Source of the DNA: Chloroflexota bacterium
GTDB lineage: Bacteria > Chloroflexota > Chloroflexia > QHBQ01 > JADMIH01
Assembly (NCBI GenBank): GCA_015478675.1
Contig: JADMIH010000089.1
Location: 1 to 15,979 of the forward strand
Direction: 5' to 3'
Length of the DNA stretch: 15,979 bases
Of this stretch, positions 1 through 6,088 are shown piece by piece (the first letter of the stretch is position 1; each line of letters opens with the position of its first letter). A program made the translations under genes and the position numbers. The notes under the pieces are model-generated. The model searched no databases, was not told the origin of the DNA, and worked only from the letters and a program-made list of their open reading frames with translations.

Positions 1-2
1 TT

Positions 3-632
3 TATGACTGGGGTATGCTCAACCTCGCCGAGCATATGCTCACGGAAATCCTCGATGCGCTGCGAGGCGAGATTCGAGCGGGGGTGCCGATAGTGGGGTT
101 GGAGCCTAGCTGTGTCTCGGTCTTCCGGGACGAGCTCCTAAGCTTGTTCCCGGACGATGATGACGCGCAGCGGCTCAGCAAGCAGACATTCCTCCTGAGC
201 GAGTTCCTGGAGAAGAAGGCCCGTGATTACCGCCTGCCACAGCTCAAGCGCAAGGCTATTGTGCATGGTCACTGCCATCACAAATCTATCCTGGGGATGG
301 GCGCCGAAAGCGCGGTCTTGCAAAAGCTGGGGCTGGATTACAAGATACTGGACTCGGGCTGCTGCGGCATGGCGGGGGCCTTCGGCTTCGAGGAGGGAGA
401 ACACTACGATGTCTCTATCAAAGCGGGTGAGAGAGTCCTGCTTCCGGCGGTGCGCGAAGCTGACCCGGAGACGTTGATAATCACAAATGGTTTCAGCTGC
501 CGGGAGCAAATAGAGCAATGCACAGGCCGCCGACCGCTCCATCTGGCCCAGGTCTTGCACTCTGCTATAAGAGGCGGAGCAGATAGCTCCGGCAGTGACT
601 ACAAAAACAACAAGGAGGATAACAATGGCTAA
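3..632 (+). CDS. C-terminal part of a large FAD-linked oxidase / Fe-S oxidoreductase (CCG domain), 5' truncated by window edge
   Basis: The frame is open to the left edge (codons before the first ATG read YDWG), so the true start lies outside the window. The visible part is a cysteine-rich CCG domain of the heterodisulfide-reductase/GlpC type. It shows EPSC near the start, then HGHCHH, then LDSGCCGMAGAFGFE, then NGFSCREQI. These motifs, in this order, match the C-terminal end of the roughly 1000-residue YdiJ-type proteins, which join an FAD-binding D-2-hydroxyacid/lactate oxidase domain to a 4Fe-4S and CCG electron-transfer module. The expected role is oxidation of a 2-hydroxy acid with electrons passed through Fe-S centres; the substrate cannot be read from this fragment. 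After the family's usual end (LHLAQVL) there is an extra hydrophilic tail rich in Asn/Lys/Asp. The stop codon overlaps the start of the next gene by 8 bases, so the two are probably translated from one message. Confidence 0.85.
   Translation, partial: YDWGMLNLAEHMLTEILDALRGEIRAGVPIVGLEPSCVSVFRDELLSLFPDDDDAQRLSKQTFLLSEFLEKKARDYRLPQLKRKAIVHGHCHHKSILGMGAESAVLQKLGLDYKILDSGCCGMAGAFGFEEGEHYDVSIKAGERVLLPAVREADPETLIITNGFSCREQIEQCTGRRPLHLAQVLHSAIRGGADSSGSDYKNNKEDNNG
612..618 (+). promoter_or_regulatory. Strong ribosome binding site for the DUF6582-like gene
   Basis: AAGGAGG lies six bases before the ATG at 625. It decides the start over the in-frame upstream ATG at 595, which has no comparable site and would add a low-complexity Thr/Lys/Arg leader. 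The site sits inside the last codons of the preceding oxidoreductase gene. Confidence 0.8.
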
Positions 633-924
633 AACAACATGGCAGCCGCATACAGAGCATGGGAAACTAAGCTCTTCAGAGAGGGACGACCTGCCCGACA
701 GCGTTTACGCATTCCCGAAGGAGAGAAAAGAGCCGCTCACCGACGCCTCGCATGTAAAAAATGCCCTGGCCCGCTTTGACCAGGTTGAAGGCGTCTCGGA
801 CGCGGAGCGCGACCAGGCGTTCGCCAACATCAAGAAGGCAGCGGAGCACTACGGCGTTAACGTTGAGGAAAAGGACTGGCGCGACCTGGGCAAGAAGCCA
901 CACACGAGCAATCCATCGCGCTGA
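625..924 (+). CDS. Small DUF6582-like protein
   Basis: This is a 99-residue, highly charged soluble protein with no signal peptide or membrane segment. The pattern LPDSVYAFPKERKEPL, then DASHVKNALARFDQ, then VSDAERDQAFANIKKAA, then YGVNVEEKDWRDLG is the one I recognise from the small DUF6582 proteins, whose function is unknown. In that family the block reads as an extended strand (the 'FPKERKEPL' part) followed by two helices. The ATG at 625 is chosen because an AAGGAGG site stands six bases upstream. The gene overlaps the end of the oxidoreductase gene by 8 bases, which suggests translational coupling, although the overlap may be incidental. It resembles proteins often found in phage or stress-related contexts, but nothing here assigns a job. 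The family call rests on recall of the motif pattern only. Confidence 0.72.
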   Translation: MAKTTWQPHTEHGKLSSSERDDLPDSVYAFPKERKEPLTDASHVKNALARFDQVEGVSDAERDQAFANIKKAAEHYGVNVEEKDWRDLGKKPHTSNPSR

Positions 925-975
925 GGGCCGAGCAATGAGTGTCTGGATCGGTTTAAGCTAACTCAGTCCAGCTAC

Positions 976-981
976 AGGAGG
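976..981 (+). promoter_or_regulatory. Ribosome binding site supporting a TTG start
   Basis: AGGAGG ends five bases before the TTG at 987. No ATG or GTG lies in frame between this site and the conserved start of the PPC domain, so the site fixes the start of that gene on TTG. Confidence 0.75.
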
Positions 982-986
982 TTTGG

Positions 987-1418
987 TTGAAATCAAAGAG
1001 GTTGAGCCTGCTGGAGAAAAGCAGCTATCTGCTTGTCTTCGAGACGGGAGATGAGGTTATGGAAGGGCTAACGAACTTCGCCGGAGAGGAAGGGCTCTTA
1101 TCGGCTCATTTCACGGCTATTGGCGCTTTCAGCAGCGCCATCGTCGGCTGGTACGACCCGGCGAAGAAGGATTACAAAAAGAACTCGATTGACGAGCAGG
1201 TGGAGGTGACGGCCCTTGTTGGGAATGTAAGCTATTATGAGGGAAAGCCGAAGCTGCATGCCCATGTAGTGCTTGCTAACTCTGATGGCGTGGCGCTCGG
1301 CGGCCATCTTATAGAAGGCCACGTGCGCCCAACGCTGGAGCTTTTCCTTACTGCCACGCCTGAAGGTCTCACGAGGGAGATGGATGAGGCAACCGGCCTG
1401 CCTCTAATAAAGCTGTGA
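987..1418 (+). CDS. PPC-domain (DUF296) protein, TTG start
   Basis: This 143-residue protein consists of a single PPC/DUF296 domain, the fold of plant AT-hook-protein PPC domains and of many small prokaryotic proteins that form trimers. Seen in sequence: the GDEV turn near residue 21, the core segment LLSAHFTAIGAFSSA (about 37-51), and the hallmark HAHVVLANSDGVALGGHLIEGHV (91-113), which carries H91, H93 and H107. These histidines match positions that are clustered and often metal-binding in solved family members. The length is normal for a stand-alone member. Prokaryotic members are annotated as DNA-binding by homology only; a real nucleic-acid role is unproven, and no AT-hook is visible here. 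The start is TTG, supported by AGGAGG at 976. The gene follows the DUF6582-like gene after 62 bases. An inverted repeat begins 6 bases after its stop codon. Confidence 0.85.
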   Translation: MKSKRLSLLEKSSYLLVFETGDEVMEGLTNFAGEEGLLSAHFTAIGAFSSAIVGWYDPAKKDYKKNSIDEQVEVTALVGNVSYYEGKPKLHAHVVLANSDGVALGGHLIEGHVRPTLELFLTATPEGLTREMDEATGLPLIKL

Positions 1419-1424
1419 CCGGAT

Positions 1425-1473
1425 GCCGGTGGTCAGTTGAAATAGTAGCTCGTCACTGACACTGACCACCGGC
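1425..1473. repeat. Perfect 13-base inverted repeat (hairpin) after the PPC gene
   Basis: The arms are 1425-1437 (GCCGGTGGTCAGT) and 1461-1473 (its exact reverse complement), with a 23-base spacer. In RNA this would form a GC-rich 13-bp stem. No run of T follows the right arm, so it is not a classical intrinsic terminator. It could instead protect the upstream transcript's 3' end, work with Rho, or be a copy of a dispersed intergenic repeat; GTCAGT/ACTGAC-rich palindromes are known as interspersed repeats in several bacteria. The spacer also contains TCACTGACA, which echoes the right arm. Confidence 0.7.
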
Positions 1474-1510
1474 CACTCAGTCCTCAGCACTCATTGCTGT
1501 TAGAAGAACC

Positions 1511-2965
1511 ATGCCTGATTTTACATGTGACTATTCACTGAAGGGCGAACCATTCGCGCATAACTGGGAGCATACCGTAGGCAGCGGGCATGCTACCCTT
1601 GCCTTGCGTGCCGACTGGCAGAGGCAGTTGATCAGATGCCACAAGGAGTTGGGCTTCAGGCATGTGCGCTTCCATGCCCTCCTCTCTGATGATATGGGCA
1701 CTCTGCTCTGTGAGCAGAATCAACTCCTCTACTCCTTCTTCAACGCTGACCAGATCATGGACTTTCTCCTCTCTATCGGTATGCGGCCTTTTGTGGAGCT
1801 TAGCTTCATGCCTGAGACGTTGGCATCGGGCAGCAAGATAGTCTTCCACTATGAGGCAAACGCCACGCCGCCCAACGATTATGATGCCTGGGCTACACTC
1901 ATCGAGAAACTGGTGGCTCATTTCGTTGAGCGTTATGGGATCAAAGAGGTGAGCCAATGGTACTTCGAGGTGTGGAATGAGCCTAACCTGACGGCATTCT
2001 GGACAGGCAAGCAGGAAGACTACTTCAAGCTTTACCGCTACAGTGCCGGTGCGCTCAAGCGAATAGACCCCTCACTGCGAGTGGGAGGGCCTGTGACCGC
2101 CATGAATGCCTGGATTGAGGATTTTATCTCGTTCTGCGAGAAGAATGACCTCCCAGCCGACTTCATCAGCACGCACATCTACCCAACGGACCCATTTGGT
2201 AAGATAGGCGATGACACAATCAGCCAACTTGCCAATAGCAACAGTAGCGTGATGAGCGATCACGCCAGGAAAACTCGCAGTTGGGCCAAAGGCCAGCCTG
2301 TCTACTATACAGAATGGAGCACATCTTCCAACCCACGCGACCCTCTGCACGACGAGCCGTTTGCAGCTGCACTTGCCGCCAGAATCGTTATGGAGGTGAA
2401 TAGCTTTGTTGATTGCTATAGCTGGTGGACCTTCTCGGACATCTTCGAGGAGAACTATTTCCCCTCCGTACCTTTCCAGGGCGGCTTTGGGCTCCTCAAC
2501 ATAGAGGGCATCGCCAAGCCTGTTTACCGCGCTTTTGAGTTGCTGCACAACCTGGGTACAGAACTGCTGGACCTCTCGCGCACAGATAAGGAGAGCACGG
2601 TCAGCGCCTGGGGCATACGTAAAGGCGACACCTTGACCCTCCTCTTTACCAACCACGCCATGCCGCGCCACCCGATCAGCACAGAGTTAGCACATGTGCA
2701 GATTACTAACGTGCCTGAGGTTCGTGCCGCATATGTCGAGCGCGTTGATGAGTATCACGCCAATGCCACTCGCGCCTGGCGTGATATGGGTGAACCGGAA
2801 TATCTAAGCGCGCTCCAGGTGTCGCAATTGCAATCGGCGTCGTGCCTGATCAAGGAGCCGGTCAGCTGCGATTACCTGGGTGGGGTTATTCATTTAGACC
2901 TCGGCTTGCCCCCGCACTCAGTAGCGGCGGTCACTATTGAGCTGGCTCCCCTTCGGGAATCATGA
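1511..2965 (+). CDS. Glycoside hydrolase family 39 (beta-xylosidase type)
   Basis: This 484-residue enzyme has an N-terminal (beta/alpha)8 barrel to about residue 345, then a C-terminal beta-sandwich region, and is close to the usual 500 residues of GH39 beta-xylosidases. The family's acid/base glutamate is seen as E157 in VWNEPN, and the nucleophile as E268 in YYTEWS; both sit where characterised bacterial GH39 enzymes have them. Other family signatures are VRFHALLSDD near residue 52, the RPFVELSFMPE strand (92-102), HIYPTDP, and SWWTFSDIFEE (304-314). GH39 enzymes retain configuration and release xylose or, in some members, other sugars from non-reducing ends. No signal peptide is visible, so cytoplasmic action on imported or internally made oligosaccharides is inferred. 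The ribosome site before the ATG is weak. The gene lies 39 bases before a PF10091 glucanase-like gene, which raises the possibility that its substrate is not xylan. Confidence 0.92.
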   Translation: MPDFTCDYSLKGEPFAHNWEHTVGSGHATLALRADWQRQLIRCHKELGFRHVRFHALLSDDMGTLLCEQNQLLYSFFNADQIMDFLLSIGMRPFVELSFMPETLASGSKIVFHYEANATPPNDYDAWATLIEKLVAHFVERYGIKEVSQWYFEVWNEPNLTAFWTGKQEDYFKLYRYSAGALKRIDPSLRVGGPVTAMNAWIEDFISFCEKNDLPADFISTHIYPTDPFGKIGDDTISQLANSNSSVMSDHARKTRSWAKGQPVYYTEWSTSSNPRDPLHDEPFAAALAARIVMEVNSFVDCYSWWTFSDIFEENYFPSVPFQGGFGLLNIEGIAKPVYRAFELLHNLGTELLDLSRTDKESTVSAWGIRKGDTLTLLFTNHAMPRHPISTELAHVQITNVPEVRAAYVERVDEYHANATRAWRDMGEPEYLSALQVSQLQSASCLIKEPVSCDYLGGVIHLDLGLPPHSVAAVTIELAPLRES

Positions 2966-3004
2966 ATTATTTGACGCTTCGTGCAAAGACGGTGAGTAAC
3001 TTAC

Positions 3005-4312
3005 ATGAGCGATTCGCGGCCCGGTGATGGTGAGAGGCTGGAAAGTCTGCAACGGGAGACTTTTAGCTATTTCCTTCATGAGGTCAACCCGGAGAATGGA
3101 CTGGTGGCCGACAAAACGGCAGAAGGCTGGCCGTCCAGTATCGCGGCGGTGGGGCTGGCGCTCACGGCCTACCTTGTGGGGGTAGATTGTGGCTTTATGA
3201 AGCGTAAGGAGGCGGTGCAAAGGACCCTTGCCGCCCTCCGCTTCTTCTATAGCAGCCCGCAAGGGATGGAGAACGATGCTACAGGCTACAAAGGCTTCTA
3301 TTACCACTTTTTAGAGATGAAGAGTGGGCGGCGCGCCTGGAATTGCGAGCTTTCTACCATAGACACCACGCTCCTGCTCGCTGGAATGCTGGCGGCAGCG
3401 CTTTACTTCGACGACGATACCCCTGAAGAGAAGGAGATAGGCAAGCTTGCTGAAGAACTTTACTGCCGGGTCGATTGGCAGTGGGCGCAGAATGGCGAGC
3501 CGCGTGTCAGCCTCGGTTGGAAAGCGGAGAGCGGCTTTCTGAGCTACAAGTGGGAGGGCTACGACGAAGCTCTCATACTTTACCTGCTGGGGCTTGGCTC
3601 GCCGACGCACCCTCTTCCCAATGAGAGCTATCCTGCCTGGACCTCTACCTACAAGTGGAAGAAGGTTTACGGGCATGAATATCTCTACGCCGGCCCGCTC
3701 TTCATCCACCAGCTTTCACATGTGTGGGTGGACTTCAAAGGGATACAGGATAGCTATATGCGGGAGAAAGGGATAGACTACTTTGAGAACAGCCGCCGAG
3801 CCACCTTGATTCAACAACAATACGCACTGCGCAATCCGCAGAACTTCAGCGGCTACTGCAAAGATTGCTGGGGGACCACAGCCAGCGACGGCCCCGGCCC
3901 CTCTACGCTGCGCATAGACGGCATAGAGCGGCGATTTTACAACTACCTGGCGCGTGGCGTCCCTTACGGGCCTGATGATGGCACCATTGCGCCCTGGGCC
4001 GCGGTAGCCTCCTTGCCCTTCGCGCCGGAGATCGTACTTCCTGCCATTGAATACTTCGACAACCTCAACTTGCGGATTAATAACACTTATGGCTACAAGG
4101 GCACTTTCAACCCGACCTTCACAGACGGCACAGGCAAAGCGCCCGGCTGGGTTTCGTCATACCACTATGGTATCAACCAGGGGCCGGTGGTGCTGATGAT
4201 CGAGAACTATCGCTCAGGCTCAATATGGAAGCTCATGCGCCGCAGCCCGTACCTGCTGAAGGGCCTGCAACGGGCGGGCTTTAGCGGCGGTTGGCTGGAG
4301 GCCGGAGGGTAG
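3005..4312 (+). CDS. Stand-alone PF10091 'glycoamylase' protein, GH144-like (endo-beta-1,2-glucanase family)
   Basis: This 435-residue protein is essentially one (alpha/alpha)6 domain of the PF10091 family. Motifs in order: ELSTIDT (115-121), YKWEGYDEA (181-189), GPLFIHQLSHVWVDF (230-244), FENSRRAT (260-267), CWGTTASDGPG (288-298) and DDGTIAPWAAVASLPF (324-339). Databases usually label such proteins 'glucoamylase family', but characterised members form GH144, which hydrolyses linear beta-1,2-glucan to sophorooligosaccharides. A true alpha-glucan activity is not expected. Characterised GH144 enzymes are exported; this protein starts with a short charged segment and has no signal peptide, so it should be cytoplasmic. 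It lies 39 bases after the GH39 gene and about 1.8 kb before a cyclic beta-1,2-glucan synthase whose middle domain belongs to the same superfamily. That context makes glucan turnover a reasonable inference. Start: ATG at 3005 with only a weak GGTGAG-like site upstream. Confidence 0.88.
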   Translation: MSDSRPGDGERLESLQRETFSYFLHEVNPENGLVADKTAEGWPSSIAAVGLALTAYLVGVDCGFMKRKEAVQRTLAALRFFYSSPQGMENDATGYKGFYYHFLEMKSGRRAWNCELSTIDTTLLLAGMLAAALYFDDDTPEEKEIGKLAEELYCRVDWQWAQNGEPRVSLGWKAESGFLSYKWEGYDEALILYLLGLGSPTHPLPNESYPAWTSTYKWKKVYGHEYLYAGPLFIHQLSHVWVDFKGIQDSYMREKGIDYFENSRRATLIQQQYALRNPQNFSGYCKDCWGTTASDGPGPSTLRIDGIERRFYNYLARGVPYGPDDGTIAPWAAVASLPFAPEIVLPAIEYFDNLNLRINNTYGYKGTFNPTFTDGTGKAPGWVSSYHYGINQGPVVLMIENYRSGSIWKLMRRSPYLLKGLQRAGFSGGWLEAGG

Positions 4313-4375
4313 CTACGAATTACGAGTACCCACTGACAATTGGACAGCAGAGAAAGAAAGGACATCTGAAAGAGA

Positions 4376-5380
4376 ATGGATAAATCGAGCAAAGCTGAGG
4401 TAGTAGTGATTACAGGCGCATCGGCCGGCGTGGGGCGTGCCACTGTGCGCGCTTTCGCCAGAGAGGGCGCGCATATCGGTCTGCTGGCGCGCGACCGAGA
4501 TGGCCTGGAGGGTGCACGGCGCGAAGTGGAAGCGGCTGGGGGCAAAGCCCTTGTGCTGCCCACTGATGTCGCCGATGCGGACGCGGTTGAAGCGGCAGCT
4601 GAAGCAGTGGAGAAGGAGTTCGGGCCCATAGATATCTGGGTCAACGATGCCATGACGTCAGTATTCTCCCCTTTCAAGGAGATGGAGGCGGATGGCTTCC
4701 GCCGCGTCACGGAGGTGACTTATCTGGGGTTTGTCTACGGCACTATGTCTGCTCTGCGGCGGATGCTGCCCCGTGACAAAGGCGTGATAGTGCAGGTTGG
4801 CTCAGCCCTGGCTTACAGGGGCATACCTTTGCAATCGGCTTACTGTGGAGCAAAGCATGCGATTCAGGGCTTTACCGAGTCGGTGCGCTGCGAGTTGATA
4901 CATGACAAGAGCAACGTCAAGATAACAATGGTGCAGATGCCCGCTCTAAACACCCCGCAGTTCGGGTGGGTCAAGAGCAAGCTGCCCAACAAGGCGCAGC
5001 CCGTGCCGCCTATCTACCAGCCGGAAGTGGCCGCCGAAGCTATTTATTGGGCCGCCCACAACTACATGCGCGAGGTGAACGTGGGCCTCTCTACCAGCAT
5101 TTTCCTGTGGGGCAACAAGTTCGTCCCCGGCTTTGGCGACTGGTATCTCGGCAAGACAGGCTACAAGTCGCAGCAAACAGACCAGCCCGCCGACCCGAAC
5201 CGCCCCAACAACCTGTGGGAGCCTGTAGGAGGAGATCATGGTGCGCACGGAGCCTTCGATGACCGTGCCCATGAGCATAGCACGCAGCTCTGGCTTACCA
5301 CACGTGGCCGCTGGTTTACTCTGGCAGGAGCAGGCATAACCGCGGCGGTAGGCGCTGCGCTGTTAGCAAGGAAAAGGTAA
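4376..5380 (+). CDS. Short-chain dehydrogenase/reductase with C-terminal membrane anchor
   Basis: This 334-residue protein has a classical SDR Rossmann domain over roughly residues 8-260. The cofactor motif is TGASAGVG (13-20), and R39 with the following acidic residue suggests NAD(P)(H) binding. The catalytic set is S143 (VGSALAY), Y156 and K160 (YCGAK). The usual NNAG structural motif reads NDAM (90-93), a variation seen in a subgroup of larger SDRs. After the domain comes a hydrophilic Pro/Asn/Asp-rich stretch, then a single hydrophobic helix (about 313-329) ending in ARKR, which fits a C-terminal tail anchor with the enzyme facing the cytoplasm. The substrate is unknown. The gene follows the PF10091 gene by 63 bases and precedes a DUF1360 membrane protein by 59. 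It may act on a lipid or sugar at the membrane, but this is only inference. Confidence 0.9.
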   Translation: MDKSSKAEVVVITGASAGVGRATVRAFAREGAHIGLLARDRDGLEGARREVEAAGGKALVLPTDVADADAVEAAAEAVEKEFGPIDIWVNDAMTSVFSPFKEMEADGFRRVTEVTYLGFVYGTMSALRRMLPRDKGVIVQVGSALAYRGIPLQSAYCGAKHAIQGFTESVRCELIHDKSNVKITMVQMPALNTPQFGWVKSKLPNKAQPVPPIYQPEVAAEAIYWAAHNYMREVNVGLSTSIFLWGNKFVPGFGDWYLGKTGYKSQQTDQPADPNRPNNLWEPVGGDHGAHGAFDDRAHEHSTQLWLTTRGRWFTLAGAGITAAVGAALLARKR

Positions 5381-5427
5381 CGTCCCGCGCCACTAAATAA
5401 CGCTGAGTACCCGCTACTGTCTATTCC

Positions 5428-5434
5428 AGGAGGT
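5428..5434 (+). promoter_or_regulatory. Ribosome binding site for the DUF1360 gene
   Basis: AGGAGGT lies five bases before the ATG at 5440. It is one of the few strong sites in this run of genes; the neighbouring glycosidase, SDR and synthase starts have weak sites or none. Confidence 0.75.
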
Positions 5435-5439
5435 AATTT

Positions 5440-5946
5440 ATGCCCACAAAGGCGAACAAACAAAACAAGGAGCAGGAGACCGTCACACGTCTGACACTGA
5501 TAGGTATTTTCCTCTCTCTCTTTGGCGCATTCTCACTCAAGGCTCAGCTAACTGATGATGATAAGGAGCTAAGGCCACTAGAGCTGGCGCTGTTGGGATT
5601 GGCGACTTTTCGCGGTGGACGTTTGATTGCCTACGACAAAGTTACCGAGACGCTGCGCGCGCCCTTTACCGTGACCAAAGAGGACGAATACGGCGCAGGT
5701 GAGATGGTTGTTGAGAAAGGCACAGGCGCGCGCCGCGTTCTTGGCGAACTGCTGTCGTGCCCGACCTGCATAGGAACCTGGGTAGGCGCGGGCCTGGTTT
5801 ACGGTATGCGCATCGCCCCGCGTCCTACCCGGCTCTTTGTAGCTATATTGGGCGTAACCGGCCTCGCCGAGCTGCTGAACGCCATAGTCGAGGCTCTCAC
5901 CTGGTCGAGCCAGGCTGAACGCAAGCAGTCTGCCCCCTCGAAGTAA
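5440..5946 (+). CDS. DUF1360 family membrane protein
   Basis: This 168-residue protein has a charged N-terminus (KANKQNKEQE) followed by a hydrophobic helix (about 17-33), the amphipathic segment ELALLGLATFRGGRLIAYD (48-66), a CPTC pair (C107, C110) in LLSCPTCIGTW, and two further hydrophobic helices (about 112-125 and 131-153). The order 'LATFR-x-x-RLI-x-x-D', then 'E-LL-x-CPxCIGxW', then a C-terminal helix pair is the signature of DUF1360, small integral membrane proteins of unknown function found in Firmicutes, Actinobacteria and Chloroflexota. The CxxC could bind metal or form a disulfide. The start is set by AGGAGGT at 5428. It lies between the anchored SDR and the glucan synthase, so a membrane role linked to either is possible but unproven. 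Confidence 0.82.
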   Translation: MPTKANKQNKEQETVTRLTLIGIFLSLFGAFSLKAQLTDDDKELRPLELALLGLATFRGGRLIAYDKVTETLRAPFTVTKEDEYGAGEMVVEKGTGARRVLGELLSCPTCIGTWVGAGLVYGMRIAPRPTRLFVAILGVTGLAELLNAIVEALTWSSQAERKQSAPSK

Positions 5947-5966
5947 AAGGCAACAAGTTATATACT
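5938..5966 (+). promoter_or_regulatory. Possible sigma-70-like promoter before the glucan synthase
   Basis: The 142-base gap before the synthase is the longest in the plus-strand run. TATACT at 5961-5966 resembles a -10 box (five of six match TATAAT). A poor -35 match, TCGAAG, lies 17 bases upstream at 5938-5943, overlapping the end of the DUF1360 gene. This is weak evidence, and the synthase may simply be read through from upstream. Confidence 0.2.
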
Positions 5967-6088
5967 GGAATACAAGCGGGCGGGTATGGACACCAGCGCC
6001 ATGCTGCTACCTCTGCCGCGCGCTTTGTCCGACGTGTGGCATGTAGTGGCCTAGCCGCCTCCAACCTTTAGTCACGACAACCGACCAG

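Noticed and set aside
2072..2671. 199-codon minus-strand open frame opposite the GH39 gene
   Set aside because: It is antisense to conserved GH39 sequence, including the nucleophile region; no family resemblance and no ribosome site were seen.
3005..4312. Taking the 'glucoamylase family' label literally (starch-degrading enzyme)
   Set aside because: The motifs are of PF10091/GH144, not of GH15 or GH97 glucoamylases; characterised members act on beta-1,2-glucan.
5228..5339. Ribosome-site-like GGAGGAG followed by an ATG at 5238 inside the SDR gene (33 codons, out of frame)
   Set aside because: The peptide is short and unlike any known family, and the overlapping SDR frame explains the sequence; the purine run encodes part of the hinge before the anchor.
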